A stretch of 64,000 nucleotides of DNA from NCBI GenBank assembly GCA_948146395.1, contig OX411551.1, positions 49,720,997-49,784,996 on the forward strand, written 5' to 3'. The notes below the pieces were generated by a model. It saw only the letters and a list, made by a program, of their open reading frames with translations, was not told the DNA's origin and did not search any database. The position numbers and the translations under genes were made by a program. This DNA is from Fragum whitleyi. Lineage: Eukaryota; Mollusca; Bivalvia; Cardiida; Cardiidae. Of the stretch, positions 20,783-32,700 are shown one piece after another (within the stretch, counting starts at the first letter, position 1; each line of letters begins with the position of its first letter).

Positions 20783-23210
20783 TGATGGCCATTTTAGTTC
20801 ACCTATTAACATGATGTTGATTCTCGCGTAAATCGCAATATTTTCTACATTCTTTGATAAACTTTTTTTATGAATTTTGGGGGTCATTAAGAAATCCTAC
20901 CACGCATAATTTGTTACGTTTTACAGACGCATTTTAGGAGTTTTGATGACAAAGAAACTTAATTAAACAGGAATTTGATTTTTCTCGATTCACCTAATAA
21001 TTATAGTTTAATAGTATGTTAACTTGTGCTTCCATTTGTACAAAGAATTAAGAAATTGATTTTCAGGTTTAGAAAAAATAACAGTTTGAACTTAACGGTG
21101 GACGTACGTTTTCAAATGTTAAGCATTACCGTGCGCGACGTCTTAATTATCAGCCATATAAGGGTAAATGTATAACTACTTTGTCTGTAAAAATACTGAG
21201 CACAAATGTTAAGAAGTTTATTTCGACCTTCGTATTATCACTGTATTTACATATCAATATTTTTTTTCTTAAAATTCATGCCTCCTCCCGTTAAAAGGTT
21301 ACCAGTAATCGACAAAAGTCTGATTTAATCTGGACTTTACTGCTTTAGAATATTGCTGTTTTCATTCATTTCACAAATGCAATGAACGAGTCGAATATCA
21401 ACGTTATTCCAGAACGTCACACTCAAATCTCAAAGGAATTCGTTACTTTTTTTTATATATTTTGTTTCTACAACACTCTTATTCAAATTTTTTAACTTAC
21501 TGCAAATGTGGAAATGTTCGCGTAATGAAATTGCTTGTGTTTTCCAAGTTCACCCGAAATTAAAATCACATGTTATTTAAATAGGAATATTTGGTGTCAC
21601 CTTTAAAGTTGTTATAATATCAGTTTACATTTGTTTAAGCTAGAAAATGCAAATTTAATTAATTAGCCTTTATGATTATGTGAGCTCGTGTTTGGTCGAG
21701 TAGCAATCGAGAATCATCGTGTGCCGTCGCTTCCCTACCGATTTTCCATATATTCATCTACCTGACCTTACACGAGTATTTTTGACTTGAATGAAATATA
21801 TGGATAGGAAGCCCGATCGATGTCAACCACACTCAATCGCCGCTGACCTGTACTCGATCACTTTCCGACCAAGCTCGATCACTCCTCGATCGCTTGATCG
21901 GTTTCGATCGAGTTGACCGGATCGGCAGTGGGAACTTAGCCTTAGGCCCCATTTCCCATGACGCGTGAAAGATTAGAACTATTTTAGAAAGGAACGATCC
22001 CTGTAGTTGTCCAAGCATTCGGAACAAGTTAGGAGACACTTGGAAAAAAATGAGGAATGTAGAGTGTTAACGAGGAATTTCAATAAAATTTTCATTAATC
22101 CCCTTTTACAATGACGTGGACCGGACATATTTTCGAAAGTAGCCATTCTTGTGGTGGCTCAATCATTCAAGCTTTAAGAGAAGAGTGTTACCTCGGATTT
22201 TTTTATATAATTATACGGCTCCACTCCTGTGACGTTTCGAGGATCGGACCCATTGTCGAAAGATTCTTTCAGAGCTACCCACTTGATAGTGCACTTCTCT
22301 TGTGATGGTGAAAACCCATGCCAAGTTTCATGAAAAAATACTCAGTTCCACAAGAAAGTAAGCACTTTTAAAACTCAAATATCTCAAAAGTTTGACCACC
22401 TACCGTCACAAAACTTTGCATAGCTATCCTCGAGATTATTGAACGTCGATACTTTGAGAAAGAAAGCAATTGACACTTCTTACCATTTGGCTAGAATAGG
22501 ACCTTTTATTTTTAGCGATTTGCTCGTGCATCCTATAGCTGATGAATAATTATTCTTGAAACACATTAAGTTCAATTCTTGTGCCATACCTTGCAATAAA
22601 TTCCCAAATGAATGGCAATTGTACACTATATAATAACGTAGATTGGTTTGTAAATTTTGTGGTTGGGCAAAAATAAGATAACTCACCACAACATTAAATT
22701 AGCATTTATATTCCAATAGAAATCATATGTATCCGCTTGCAGACCCCTTTTGTGTATCAATTTATATTGCAATACTATTGTTTTATCTGACGTAAGTGAC
22801 CAATCAACGAAGATATGTCAAACGTTGACGCAGATAGAACGTCTATATGTAAACCCAGCCATCTGCTAGAACTGCTAGGGAGTCCCTAGTCAAACTCGGA
22901 AATATCATTTAAGGAAACATCTTTTACTATTGAAAAGAAATTTCAGAAGGGAAAAACTGAACACCGTATGTACTGACTTTGTGTCCGCAGTATTCGCAAC
23001 TTATCAAAATCGGATTTAATGCCTCGTTTCTAAAGAGTCATACAAAAATGTATCTAAAATATGCAAATGAATTTACAATCAAGAGTTCCTCCAACTTTGT
23101 AAAAAATAAGGAAAATTAAAAGTCGAAAATGCACACTCTCGGTGTATTTTGAATAGCAATAGAGATATTACCAATGTAAAAGTATCAATGTTAGTCCCAA
23201 GGTTATCGCC
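20783..23210. other. No supported gene
   Basis: AT-rich intergenic DNA. A GATC-rich patch lies at about 21812-21925, where 'cgatc' recurs about eight times and partly self-pairs. I see no coding exon or terminal repeats. Confidence 0.4.
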
Positions 23211-23218
23211 AACAACTA

Positions 23219-25045
23219 TACTCAGAACATAAAGTTAAGCACCACTAAGTTTTAAGTTAATAAAATTTCTATCGAAAACTTTAATAACGTATTTATGTTG
23301 TCAAACGGTTAGAACAACCTTGTATAGGTGTATTTTCAAAACTGAGCTCTGACCTAGGCGTTGAGTCCATAACCATGGGTCTATGAGTAAACCTTAAGAT
23401 CTAAAACAAGCACTAAGTTTCATTTGAAAGGTAATTTGTATCTTTCTTATGTCTGTTTTATCTATTTTGAAAGAAAATCACGGAAATTTTACCGTTAAAA
23501 GTAGATTTCACGGCTCACCGCTCAAAATCTACCTATAGCTATTGATTAAAAACGTTTCGGATGCACGTGCATATTCAGCAAGTTTCGTGCAATGACTGTA
23601 AAGCCAGTGCTCGTGCAAAGTGGAAAATCAGCTTTTCTGTCAGAGATACTTACGTCGTGTACCTCGTGCAATTGTTTACATTTCGATTTGAAACTCAGTC
23701 ATTGCAAGGCGTATATTGTCTACAAATAAAATATGGCGAATAACTGGAATGCGAGATTATGGAATGTCTTGTAGAGCCATTGCCAGACAGCTGGGGTATC
23801 ACCACATTGTCATAACACGTTTGGTACAAAAACACGCACAGGCAAACGACGTTAAGGACCGTGTCAGATCTGGACGCCATAGATTAACGTCTATTCGAGA
23901 GGATAGAGCACCTTTGCGTCACGTCTGACGTCTGCCCTTCACCAGTGCGCCTGTACTAAGGGACAACTGGAATACCCACAGACGGGTCTCTATTTCAACA
24001 GTGCGAAATCGACTTCGGATGGCTGGGTATAGAGCACGAAGACCCCTCAAACGTCCAAAATTACAACAGAGACACATCAATGAACGGTCAATATTGTGTA
24101 GAGCGAGGGCACGCTGGAACTTGGAATCATGGCGTCGGATCAATTGGTTAGATGAATGCAGGATGATGCTGCATGTCACCGATGGCCGAATTCGGAGACA
24201 ACCTAAAACCCGATTTGCACCAAAGTACGTCCAACCGACCTATCAGGGTGGCGGTGGCTCCGTTATGATATGGGGTTGTGTCTTCTACGGCTGTAAACTG
24301 GACCTAGTGACAGTTCCAGGAACATTGACTGGCGATAAATATCGCGATAACATCCTTTTTTTCTGTTGTAATTCAACATTTTGACATTCGCCCTCTTCGA
24401 ACAAGACCAGTGTACATGGATGATAACGCAAGACCCTACAGAGTAAGAGTCGTGGCGGACGTTATGCAACGTGAAGCCATCACCACCATTCCATGGCCGG
24501 CTTGTAGTCCCGGTCTTAACCCCTTCGAGCACCTGTGGGACATTTTAGGGCGCCGTAAACGTCGGAAAGAGCCTCCTGTACGAAATGTGGTTGAGTTAGA
24601 AGCAGCACTGCACCAGGAGTGGCATCAAATCCCTCAACACATCATCCAGACGCTGTTTCGTGGCATGCAGAGGAGGGTACGCGCAGTGATCAATGCTCAC
24701 GGATCTTACACACGCTACTGACTAAGTTGTGACTGGAATTAATCGCATTTGTGTTATCTGACTTCTAAAACCAAGTTTCGTGTCATAGACAACACCGTAA
24801 GTCGGCTTTGACAATAGTTTTTCATGTTTTAAAAAAGGTGAAAATACGTCATTTACATTTCAAGGTACAAAGTCAATAAAATTTATCACCACCCATGTAT
24901 TGTTGTGAAATTGTTAAGTCAACATACCATTTTTAACATTGGAACTCAATATTTACATCTCTGTTACTTTGTATTAATGCAGGCTCCCTGCCTTTTAAAA
25001 TCTTCTGTCTAAAAACTGGTGGCGCTTAACTTCTTGTTCTGAGTA
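23219..25045 (+). mobile_element. Tc1-type DNA transposon, 1.83 kb, inactive
   Basis: Imperfect terminal inverted repeats of about 36 bp begin TACTCAGAACA at 23219 and end TGTTCTGAGTA at 25045 (outer 9 bp and later blocks conserved), flanked by TA. Inside is a broken Tc1 transposase. A shorter relic of the same family is at 54868-54965. Confidence 0.8.
23716..24721 (+). pseudogene. Tc1-family DDE transposase pseudogene
   Basis: The N-terminal helix-turn-helix region is recognisable (MRDYGMSCRAIARQLGYHH, then a GRPR-like SGRHR). The catalytic domain shows the first Asp in NWLDECRMML and a glycine-rich GGGGSVMIWGC. The second Asp is in YMDDNARPY and the Glu is in SPGLNPFEHLW. Spacing between the second Asp and the Glu is 34 residues, giving DD34E as in Tc1. 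Lesions: an in-frame TGA at 23926-23928, and a frameshift in a T-run near 24354-24362 that moves the frame for the last 103 codons. The invariant-looking SPDLN is SPGLN. This copy cannot make transposase. Confidence 0.85.
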
Positions 25046-25611
25046 TATATCAATAAAGCCAAGGTGATGACAATACCTCGGGTTTTCTTCGAAAACAACC
25101 GACAGGGTGTATTAACCACGTGACTTTTTAGGAAAAGGAGGGGAGGAAAATCGCTCGCTTCAGGTTACATTTTTCGCGATTATTTCTGAAATACGAAACA
25201 TATTGTAACCAGACTAAGACGCCGGCCTGCCAATTTTGATTTCATGTCCCTACATATATATGTTCGTTTGAAAATATCCTTAATTTTACAAAATTACTTC
25301 CCCAAAGTTCGAAACACGCAAATTGTAAAATCGTCCGAAGGAGAGCAAACCACGGAAATCTAGAGAAAATGCCACATGTTGGCGTATACAAGGCGTTTTA
25401 CGCATGACTTACCCTTAGGATAATTTTGTGGGGTCAAAAGTAAAAGAACACAACCTTGAAACGTTTTGGTAATAGTCTTTTTACACCCGAAAATCGAAAT
25501 TTTGCTTTTTACGTCCGGTGGGGAGCAACTCTCCGATGACTCTACAGGGGAGCCGATTTCAAAGGGTACTCAAAGCATTGTCTGACATTGGAAAGATCGC
25601 AAGTATTTATA

Positions 25612-25685
25612 TCCATTCATGCTTGGCTGAATGATCGGAATGGATTTGATCGGAGTGAATGTCAATTTCACGATGCAACTAACTG
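25612..25685. mobile_element. CAGTT MITE, terminal fragment
   Basis: The end 'gtcaatttcacgatgcaact' with AACTG matches the right terminus of the CAGTT MITE family. Only about 75 bp are recognisable. Confidence 0.5.
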
Positions 25686-25703
25686 ACATTCTTCCTTTTT
25701 AAG

Positions 25704-25950
25704 ACCCGTCAGGCGGAAAAGGGACCATCTGAGTAGTGCGAAGAGTGTCGACCCTAGTCAGACCGCGCGGACTGTCTAGTGTCGAAACCTTTTGCACCAT
25801 GCTTATTTTCTGAATTTAGAATGATCAATCTTCTCTCCACTCAAAGGGTATATGAATTGCGACCTTTGTCTGGCCTGTACTAGAACCAATCTCTTTTTCA
25901 AATATTTATTTTACAGAGTTGCAAGATGGTCCCTTTTCGAGTTACGGGTC
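25704..25950. mobile_element. MITE with GACCCGT termini, 247 bp
   Basis: Inverted ends: 'gacccgtcaggcggaaaagg' at 25704 against the complement of the sequence ending 'gagttacgggtc' at 25950. About 22 of 28 bases pair, including AAAAGGGACCATCT. No target duplication is evident. Confidence 0.5.
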
Positions 25951-26084
25951 ACATTAAGAAATAATGCAGTGCATATCCTTAACACCTTATAATATGACCT
26001 ACGTCGCGGGAGTGAAATAACCCCGTTGAATATTTTTGATGTTACACGGGTGCTATTCTACTAGTGGACTAACTATTCAAATGA

Positions 26085-26431
26085 GCCTCGTTTTTTCTGT
26101 TTACAGATAACCCGTTTGATAAATTCGGTATTCAATGATCACTCATTCAATATCCTCTATATATTGAAAACAGGATGACAATCGATAGTATTGGTTTTAT
26201 CTAGTTTTCGCAAAAATTCGGGCCATATTATAAATAGAAAAGAAAATGTATGCTCATAAAATACAAAATTTATTAAACTCGCCATCTAAAACAGATAAAA
26301 ACTCAGCACAGCCTCGTTTTTTCTGTTTATAGATAACTCGTTTGATAAATTCGGTATTCAATGATCACTCATTCAATATCCTCTTTATATTGAAAACAGG
26401 ATGACAATCGATAGTATTGGTTTTATCTAGT
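26085..26431. repeat. 121 bp direct repeat, two copies
   Basis: 26085-26205 and 26311-26431 are nearly identical ('gcctcgttttttctgtt' to 'ggttttatctag') and are offset by 226 bp, with an unrelated 105 bp spacer. This is a recent local duplication just upstream of the PAN-like gene. Confidence 0.85.
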
Positions 26432-26477
26432 GTGTTTGAATTAGTTTTGTTAAGTATTTCCAGGATGACCTGTTTCA

Positions 26478-26650
26478 TTGATTGAATGGAGTTTTACGCC
26501 GATTTCAACATTTTTTCAGTTATATCGCGGCGTCTGGAGCACCTAACAATGGATTCCTGGTATTTCTCTCACCAGTACATCCATCACATCCTTTCCTAGC
26601 CTCCAGCTGCTATCTTACATAGGTCTACGATTATCAACCCATTGGTGATA
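26478..26650 (-). mobile_element. tRNA-derived SINE, copy lacking the tRNA head
   Basis: It aligns with the body and tail of the SINE at 62108-62379: 'attgaatggagttttacgcc', 'atatcgcggcg', 'cctccagctgctatct', 'ggtctacgattatcaaccca'. It is truncated at the side where the tRNA head should be. Confidence 0.7.
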
Positions 26651-26736
26651 ACCTGTTTCAAGACAATGGTTTAATACGTAACGTTACATATACATTTACC
26701 ATTTTCATAATAGTTAATGTCAAGTATTCGTAAACG

Positions 26737-29700
26737 ATGGAGACTTTCAACAAGACCTTTCTTCGAAGTATCTATATCATATTGCTAAAGTACAGTACGT
26801 ATTTTGCGGATTGCATATCGCATTCTACCGATGTCCTGTTTAGTCAATTCGAGGTTGAACAAGGAAAGCAGTTTAAGGACGAGTTCGTATACCATGAAGG
26901 AAAGGGGAAAGATGCTGTGCGATGTGCGGCGCTATGCTATGGAAACAAGGATTGTATGTCTGCAGCATTTAATGGAAATGATGGGCTCTGCAGACTGTCT
27001 ATGTTACGATTGAGAGAGCTAAACAGCCAGCAACACCTTATAACCGACTCTACGTGGATCATGCTGTCGAAAACAGGTATTTCGATGAATGATAAAATAT
27101 GAAAGTTGTATTAGTCAAAGTCAATGACACGTTTGGGAATGCGCGAGACTTTGATGGGTAGATTCAACCTTCAGGTTACATTTGCAGTAAGAAAGGCAAT
27201 AGAAATGAAGGCAGTTTTATTTCATATTTTATCATGGATAGAAATTCGTCTTTTGCCTTTTTGTGTGTTTTACGGACCAACAAGACGCTTTAAAATCAAA
27301 ACCAGTAAATAAAAAGTAAAAGGGTATAAATCCAGTTCATATTTGTTTTGAAAACTAAGAAAAAAAAGTTTTAACAATATAGGAGCGTCTTTGAGCGATC
27401 GGAGCGAGTGATATGAATGCATATGATGGAGTGTTGAGCGAACGTTTTAAGATGACTTTGATTTAAGTGAAAGTCAATTTCACGATGTAACTAATGGTAC
27501 CAATTCAAAATAGCACGTCTGTTTTCTACATGAGCTCAGGACAATTTCAAATAATTATAATGGAAATGATAATAATAATGATAATAATTATAAAAAATGG
27601 TAAATTATGTTGCACATAATACGGAATCGACATGATGGAATGGGAAATATCCAGAACACAAATCATTACAAAGCATGTCATCTACATTTTTAGTGTTTTT
27701 TAAACTGACCTCATTCGTCATATTCCAGTTGTGACCCTAATGATTTGGCGTTTTATCGCTATGATTTTCAAACTTGGGATTGACAAGAAAATATGAATAT
27801 GTCTTCAAGTGAATACTTTACTGGTAACCCTCGGTTTGGTTAAATTTGACTAATGAAACGTTGTTATTAATCTTATTGACATATACAACGGTCGTGAATG
27901 CGCTTTCTCCCGAATCGTTACCCACACACTTTCCGATTTTTTCTTTCAGAATTTATATTTCAACATTACTGCGGCCTCCCATCCTATGACAAATTCGACA
28001 TGTTTGCCAACAATATCAGCTTTTTGTACACCGACACCATCTTGTTCAAGGTACAGTTAAGGTAGTAGACCCATAATACAGTTAGTTACATCGTGAAATT
28101 GACATTCATCTCGATCAAAACTATTCTAAATCGCTCACTCAGCGCTCCATTCATTCATTCCAATCACTCACTCAAACCATTCAAGAACGATCATACCAAT
28201 TGAAAAAATATAGATTCATCAACGTTATTCAAAATAAATTTTGACAGAGAAAACTCTCGATTTCACTGACATAATTTCAAATAGTTAGCGCATCAAAGGT
28301 GTTTGAAGAAATTTGAAGCTGTGTACAGAACTTGTATGCACTTTTTTATTAAAGGGAGGTAATCAATATCACAAATTTTGTTCATCCCGAACAAAATTTG
28401 CTATATTGGATTACCTCCCATTAAATTCACTCAAAACTCGCTCCACACACTCATTCAATTTCATTCCTAAATCATTCCAAAATCATTCACCTTGTCAATT
28501 TCACGATGTTATTAGCTGTAGTTTCGGAACATTTCGGAACTCATGGTCTTTCACAATGTCAAGGTTAATAACTTCCGAAATATTGCGGAATTATTACATG
28601 TTTACTACCTTAAGAACATAGAACACAACTTTCAGTGAAGAACATCGTGAAATTGGCAAGATGATTGGTTTTGGAATGATTTTGAAATTAAATTGAATGA
28701 GTGTGTGGAGCGGGTTTTGAGTGATATTAAAGAGAGGTAATCCAATATCGCTAATTTTGTTCAAAGTGAACAGAACTAGCGATATTTATTATCTCCCTGT
28801 AATAAAATATACGTACTTTTATCTTTGCGTGTCTCTCTGGAAAAATTAGACAATTTAAGACCAATATCAGCTAATAAAATTGTTGAATAATTTGAGCGAT
28901 TTGAATTGAATCACCTTAAACAATTTCGAAATGTTTTCTACCGATTTTCGGGAGTTTTTCCATCGCTTTGAGTGAGTGATTGGAATGAATGTATGGAGCG
29001 CTGAGTGAGCGATTAAGAACGATTTTGATCGGAATGAGTGTCTCGAGGTAACTAACTGTAACTCAATCCGATCAAAGCCAAACTAAATCGCCCACTCAGC
29101 GCTACATTCATTCATTCCAAACACTCAGTAAAACCATCCAGAACCTAAAAAAGTCACAAAATAATCAATAACTGCAAACAAATTGTTTGAAACTTTCCAT
29201 GGTTTCAATGACTTGCTTGAATTTAGAAGCATCAGATTGGTTACAGTTAAGAACATCGTGAAATTGACAAAATGAATGATTATGGAATGATTTTGGAATG
29301 AAATTGAATGAGTTTGTGGAGCGAGTTCTGAGTGATTATAATGGGAGGTAATTCAATATCGCAAATTTTGTTAAGGATGAACAAAATTAGCGATATTAAT
29401 TACTTCCCTTCAAAATAATTGCATATCTGTTTTATAAATGGCGTCCCATTTCTTCAAGGTCTAATCACACGCTTACAATTTCAATAAATTCAGTGAAATC
29501 CCGATTATTTACTAGCTTTTTTTATTTTAAACGAAGGTATTGTTATATGTTTTTCAGTGAGTTTGGAGCGTTTTGGAATGGTTTGAGTGAGTGATTGGAA
29601 TGAGTGAATAGAGTGCTGAGTGAGCGATTTAGAATGGTTTTGATTGAGATTAATGTCAATTTCACGATGTAACTAACTGTCGTAGAGATGAATAAAAAAA

Positions 29701-32700
29701 CTTTTTATAGAATTTGTACCTGAATTGTATTAAATGACGGTTAAAGAATATCGCTAATTTAGTTCATCTTGTTATTGTATTATATGTACCACCTTGCGGT
29801 TTTATCTAATCTCGTTTCTTCCACTCAATTACTTTGATGTCAAATTCATTCGCCTTGTCAATTGCACGACGTTCGTAATTGTACCAACATCCTTTTGTTC
29901 AAGGTAAAATCCAGGCGGGATGTCCTTGTTCTTCTACAAACTAACAGAAATAATCCAAAGCAATCGATTCCTTTAGAATTGGTACTTGGTGGGTGGTGGA
30001 ACTCGAAAAGCGTCCTTCGAGCGGGGATTGCCTATGGGCCATTACTGTCCGAATATCTGGTAGGTATTAAGCTTGAGTTCGGTAGGTCTTAGCTTGAGTT
30101 CGAATCCTCTGCGAAAATTTGTTCTGAAATTCAGTACAGATCTAATGTGTATTTAGGATGTCCCATGACACTCCTTTATTTAAACAAGACCAGAAGTAAA
30201 GACCTGGTACTTGTAAACCAGATCTGTCTAGAATAATTTGTTATCAATGTCATGAAAAAGTTCTAGACAGTTCTAGGATAATTGTAACAGAACAGTTCTG
30301 GTGAAAAAGCCTCATTAAACGTTGTGGAACAATTCTAAAACGGTTCTAGATCTGTACCATGGATGAAATACTCGTTCCAGAACAAAACTAGAATTTTTCT
30401 AGAATATTCTAGACTATATCGAGGAAGCTTGAAGCTGAAATATTGTCAATTTCAATAGTGAATCGGTGCCCCCTTCTGGTTCCGCCCCTATACGTGTAAA
30501 AATTGTGAAAATGAATTAGAAGAGGGCCAAAGGGTGACTTTGTTTCTATTTAAAAAGTGATACGCCCGGGTGAAACAAAAATTTGAGCCAAGAGGTTTAT
30601 TATGAATATACTTGATAAAAATCCACTAGACAATGCTACCTACAAAATGTGAAGTCTTCTAGTTTCAGAGAAGAAGAGTTTTGAAGATTTTCGCTCTTTG
30701 AATCTATGGGGTTTAGCCCAAATTGGACTCCATGGTCTTGATAAGAACATACTTGGTAAAGGTCTTCTAGATGATGCTACATACTAACTATGAAAGCTGT
30801 CTGGTTTCAGAGAAGAAGATTTCGAATATTATCCTATTTTCACCCTTCGTGCTTAGGTGAGCTAAACGAAGTTGCACCCGAGTGGTGCCTAAGTATTACC
30901 AAGGGTCTTGATAAAAAACTTAGCAAAGGTCCACTTGATGATGTTACATATCAAATATGAAAACTGTTTGCCTTCTGGTTTCAGAGAAGAAGATTTTAAA
31001 GGTTTTCGGTCTTTGATTCTATGTAAAGAGGGACGAGTCTGGGTGGAGCCGAAATATGACCCCAGGGTCTTGATATGAACAAACTTGGTAGAGGCCCACT
31101 AGATGATGTTACATACCAAATATGAAAGCTGTCTGCCATCTGGTTTAAGAGAAGAAGATTTTTCAACATCTTCCCCTTTTTTACCCTTTTTAAGGGATAA
31201 GGAGGAGTAAAGGATGCATTTTATGTACTTGAACAACTTTGAAAGAGCTTGACCCAAGGAACATCCCTGCCAAGTTTCATTAAGATTTTCCCATCGGTTT
31301 AGGAGGAGAAGGTGTTTAAAGAATTTGTCGAAGACCAACGACGGTCATTGGACGCTCACAACATCACAGCAGGTGGGCTAAAAAAGCCCCAAAGCATCCA
31401 AACATTGCGACAGCCTTTAAAAGGATCGGCATTCTTTTCGAATCAATTGACTAATTACATGGTTCATTGTGTAATGCAGGTATTAAAGCTCTTGACTGGT
31501 CCATGAATACACAGAATGTCTCTATTTTTTAGTAGTGGGGTGTTAATGAAATATTGCAAATTTCGTCCAATCAGCAAACAAACACTTTTATGTCAATTAA
31601 ATCCTGATCCTGCAGAATTTTCTTTTATCTCACACCAAAACATTTTGCCATTTTCCGCCTTACAGCTAGTTGAATTTAAATATTTTACAATGTTTTAGAA
31701 GAAAGAAGACACTGTTTATACAGACAAGACTGTACCTATGTGCTGGCTGATCTTAGACTGTACTACAGTAAATAACATCTTGAAATTGATAAGATGAATG
31801 ATTTTGGAATGATTTAAGAATGAAATTGATTTGCAGTGTGGAGCGAGTTTTGATTGAACTTAACGGGAGGTAATCCAATATCGCAAATTTTGTTCAGGGT
31901 GAACAAAATTAGCGATATTGATTACCTCCCTTAAATAAAATATACAAACAAGTTCTATAGATAGCTTTCTATTTCTCAAGATCCTATTAGACGCTTACAA
32001 TTTGAATTATGTCAGTGAAATCGCGATTTATTTTTTTTATCACGTTGTTGATTTTTTTAATTTTCAATGGGTCTTGGGCGTCTTTGAGCGGTTTGAGTGA
32101 GTGTTTGGAATTAATGAATCAAGCGCTGAGTGATCGATTTAGAACGGTTTTGATTGAGGTGAATGTCAATTTCACGATGTAACTAAGTGCAATTGATGGC
32201 TGACCATAGACTGAACTGCCTGTACAAGATTGATGGACAGCAGGAATACGCTTTAAATGGTATGAGAAGGGTTCATCTCTGAAATTGAATTCTATTTCAG
32301 GAAAATGGAATCGTCAACGGAGAATGCTACAGCAGTTTTTGGATAACTTCGACAAATAGCTGTATATTGGTATTTGTTTTCTCTTTTGTGTCGTCTATAT
32401 CAATGAGCTTCTTATCTTGCTAATTCTAGAAAAATGGGAGAAAAAACACACAGAAAGTTTATATTTAAACCGTGCGGTTTGCACGATTGGTCTGAGTAAT
32501 CTTGATGTTGGTCCGGATGAGTGTCTATTTCACTACAGTTAAAGACATCGTGAAAAGGACTCTCATTACATTCAAAAATATTCTAAATTACTAATTCGGC
32601 CAATTAATCAGAACAAATCCACGATTTCACTATTGTTTTTGATGCATTTGAGTGCATATGATTTATAAGTAAAGAAAAGAAAAGATAATTAGAGAGCTTG

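Noticed and set aside
23695..24179. Minus-strand ORFs over the Tc1 element
   Set aside because: Shadows of the plus-strand transposase frame.
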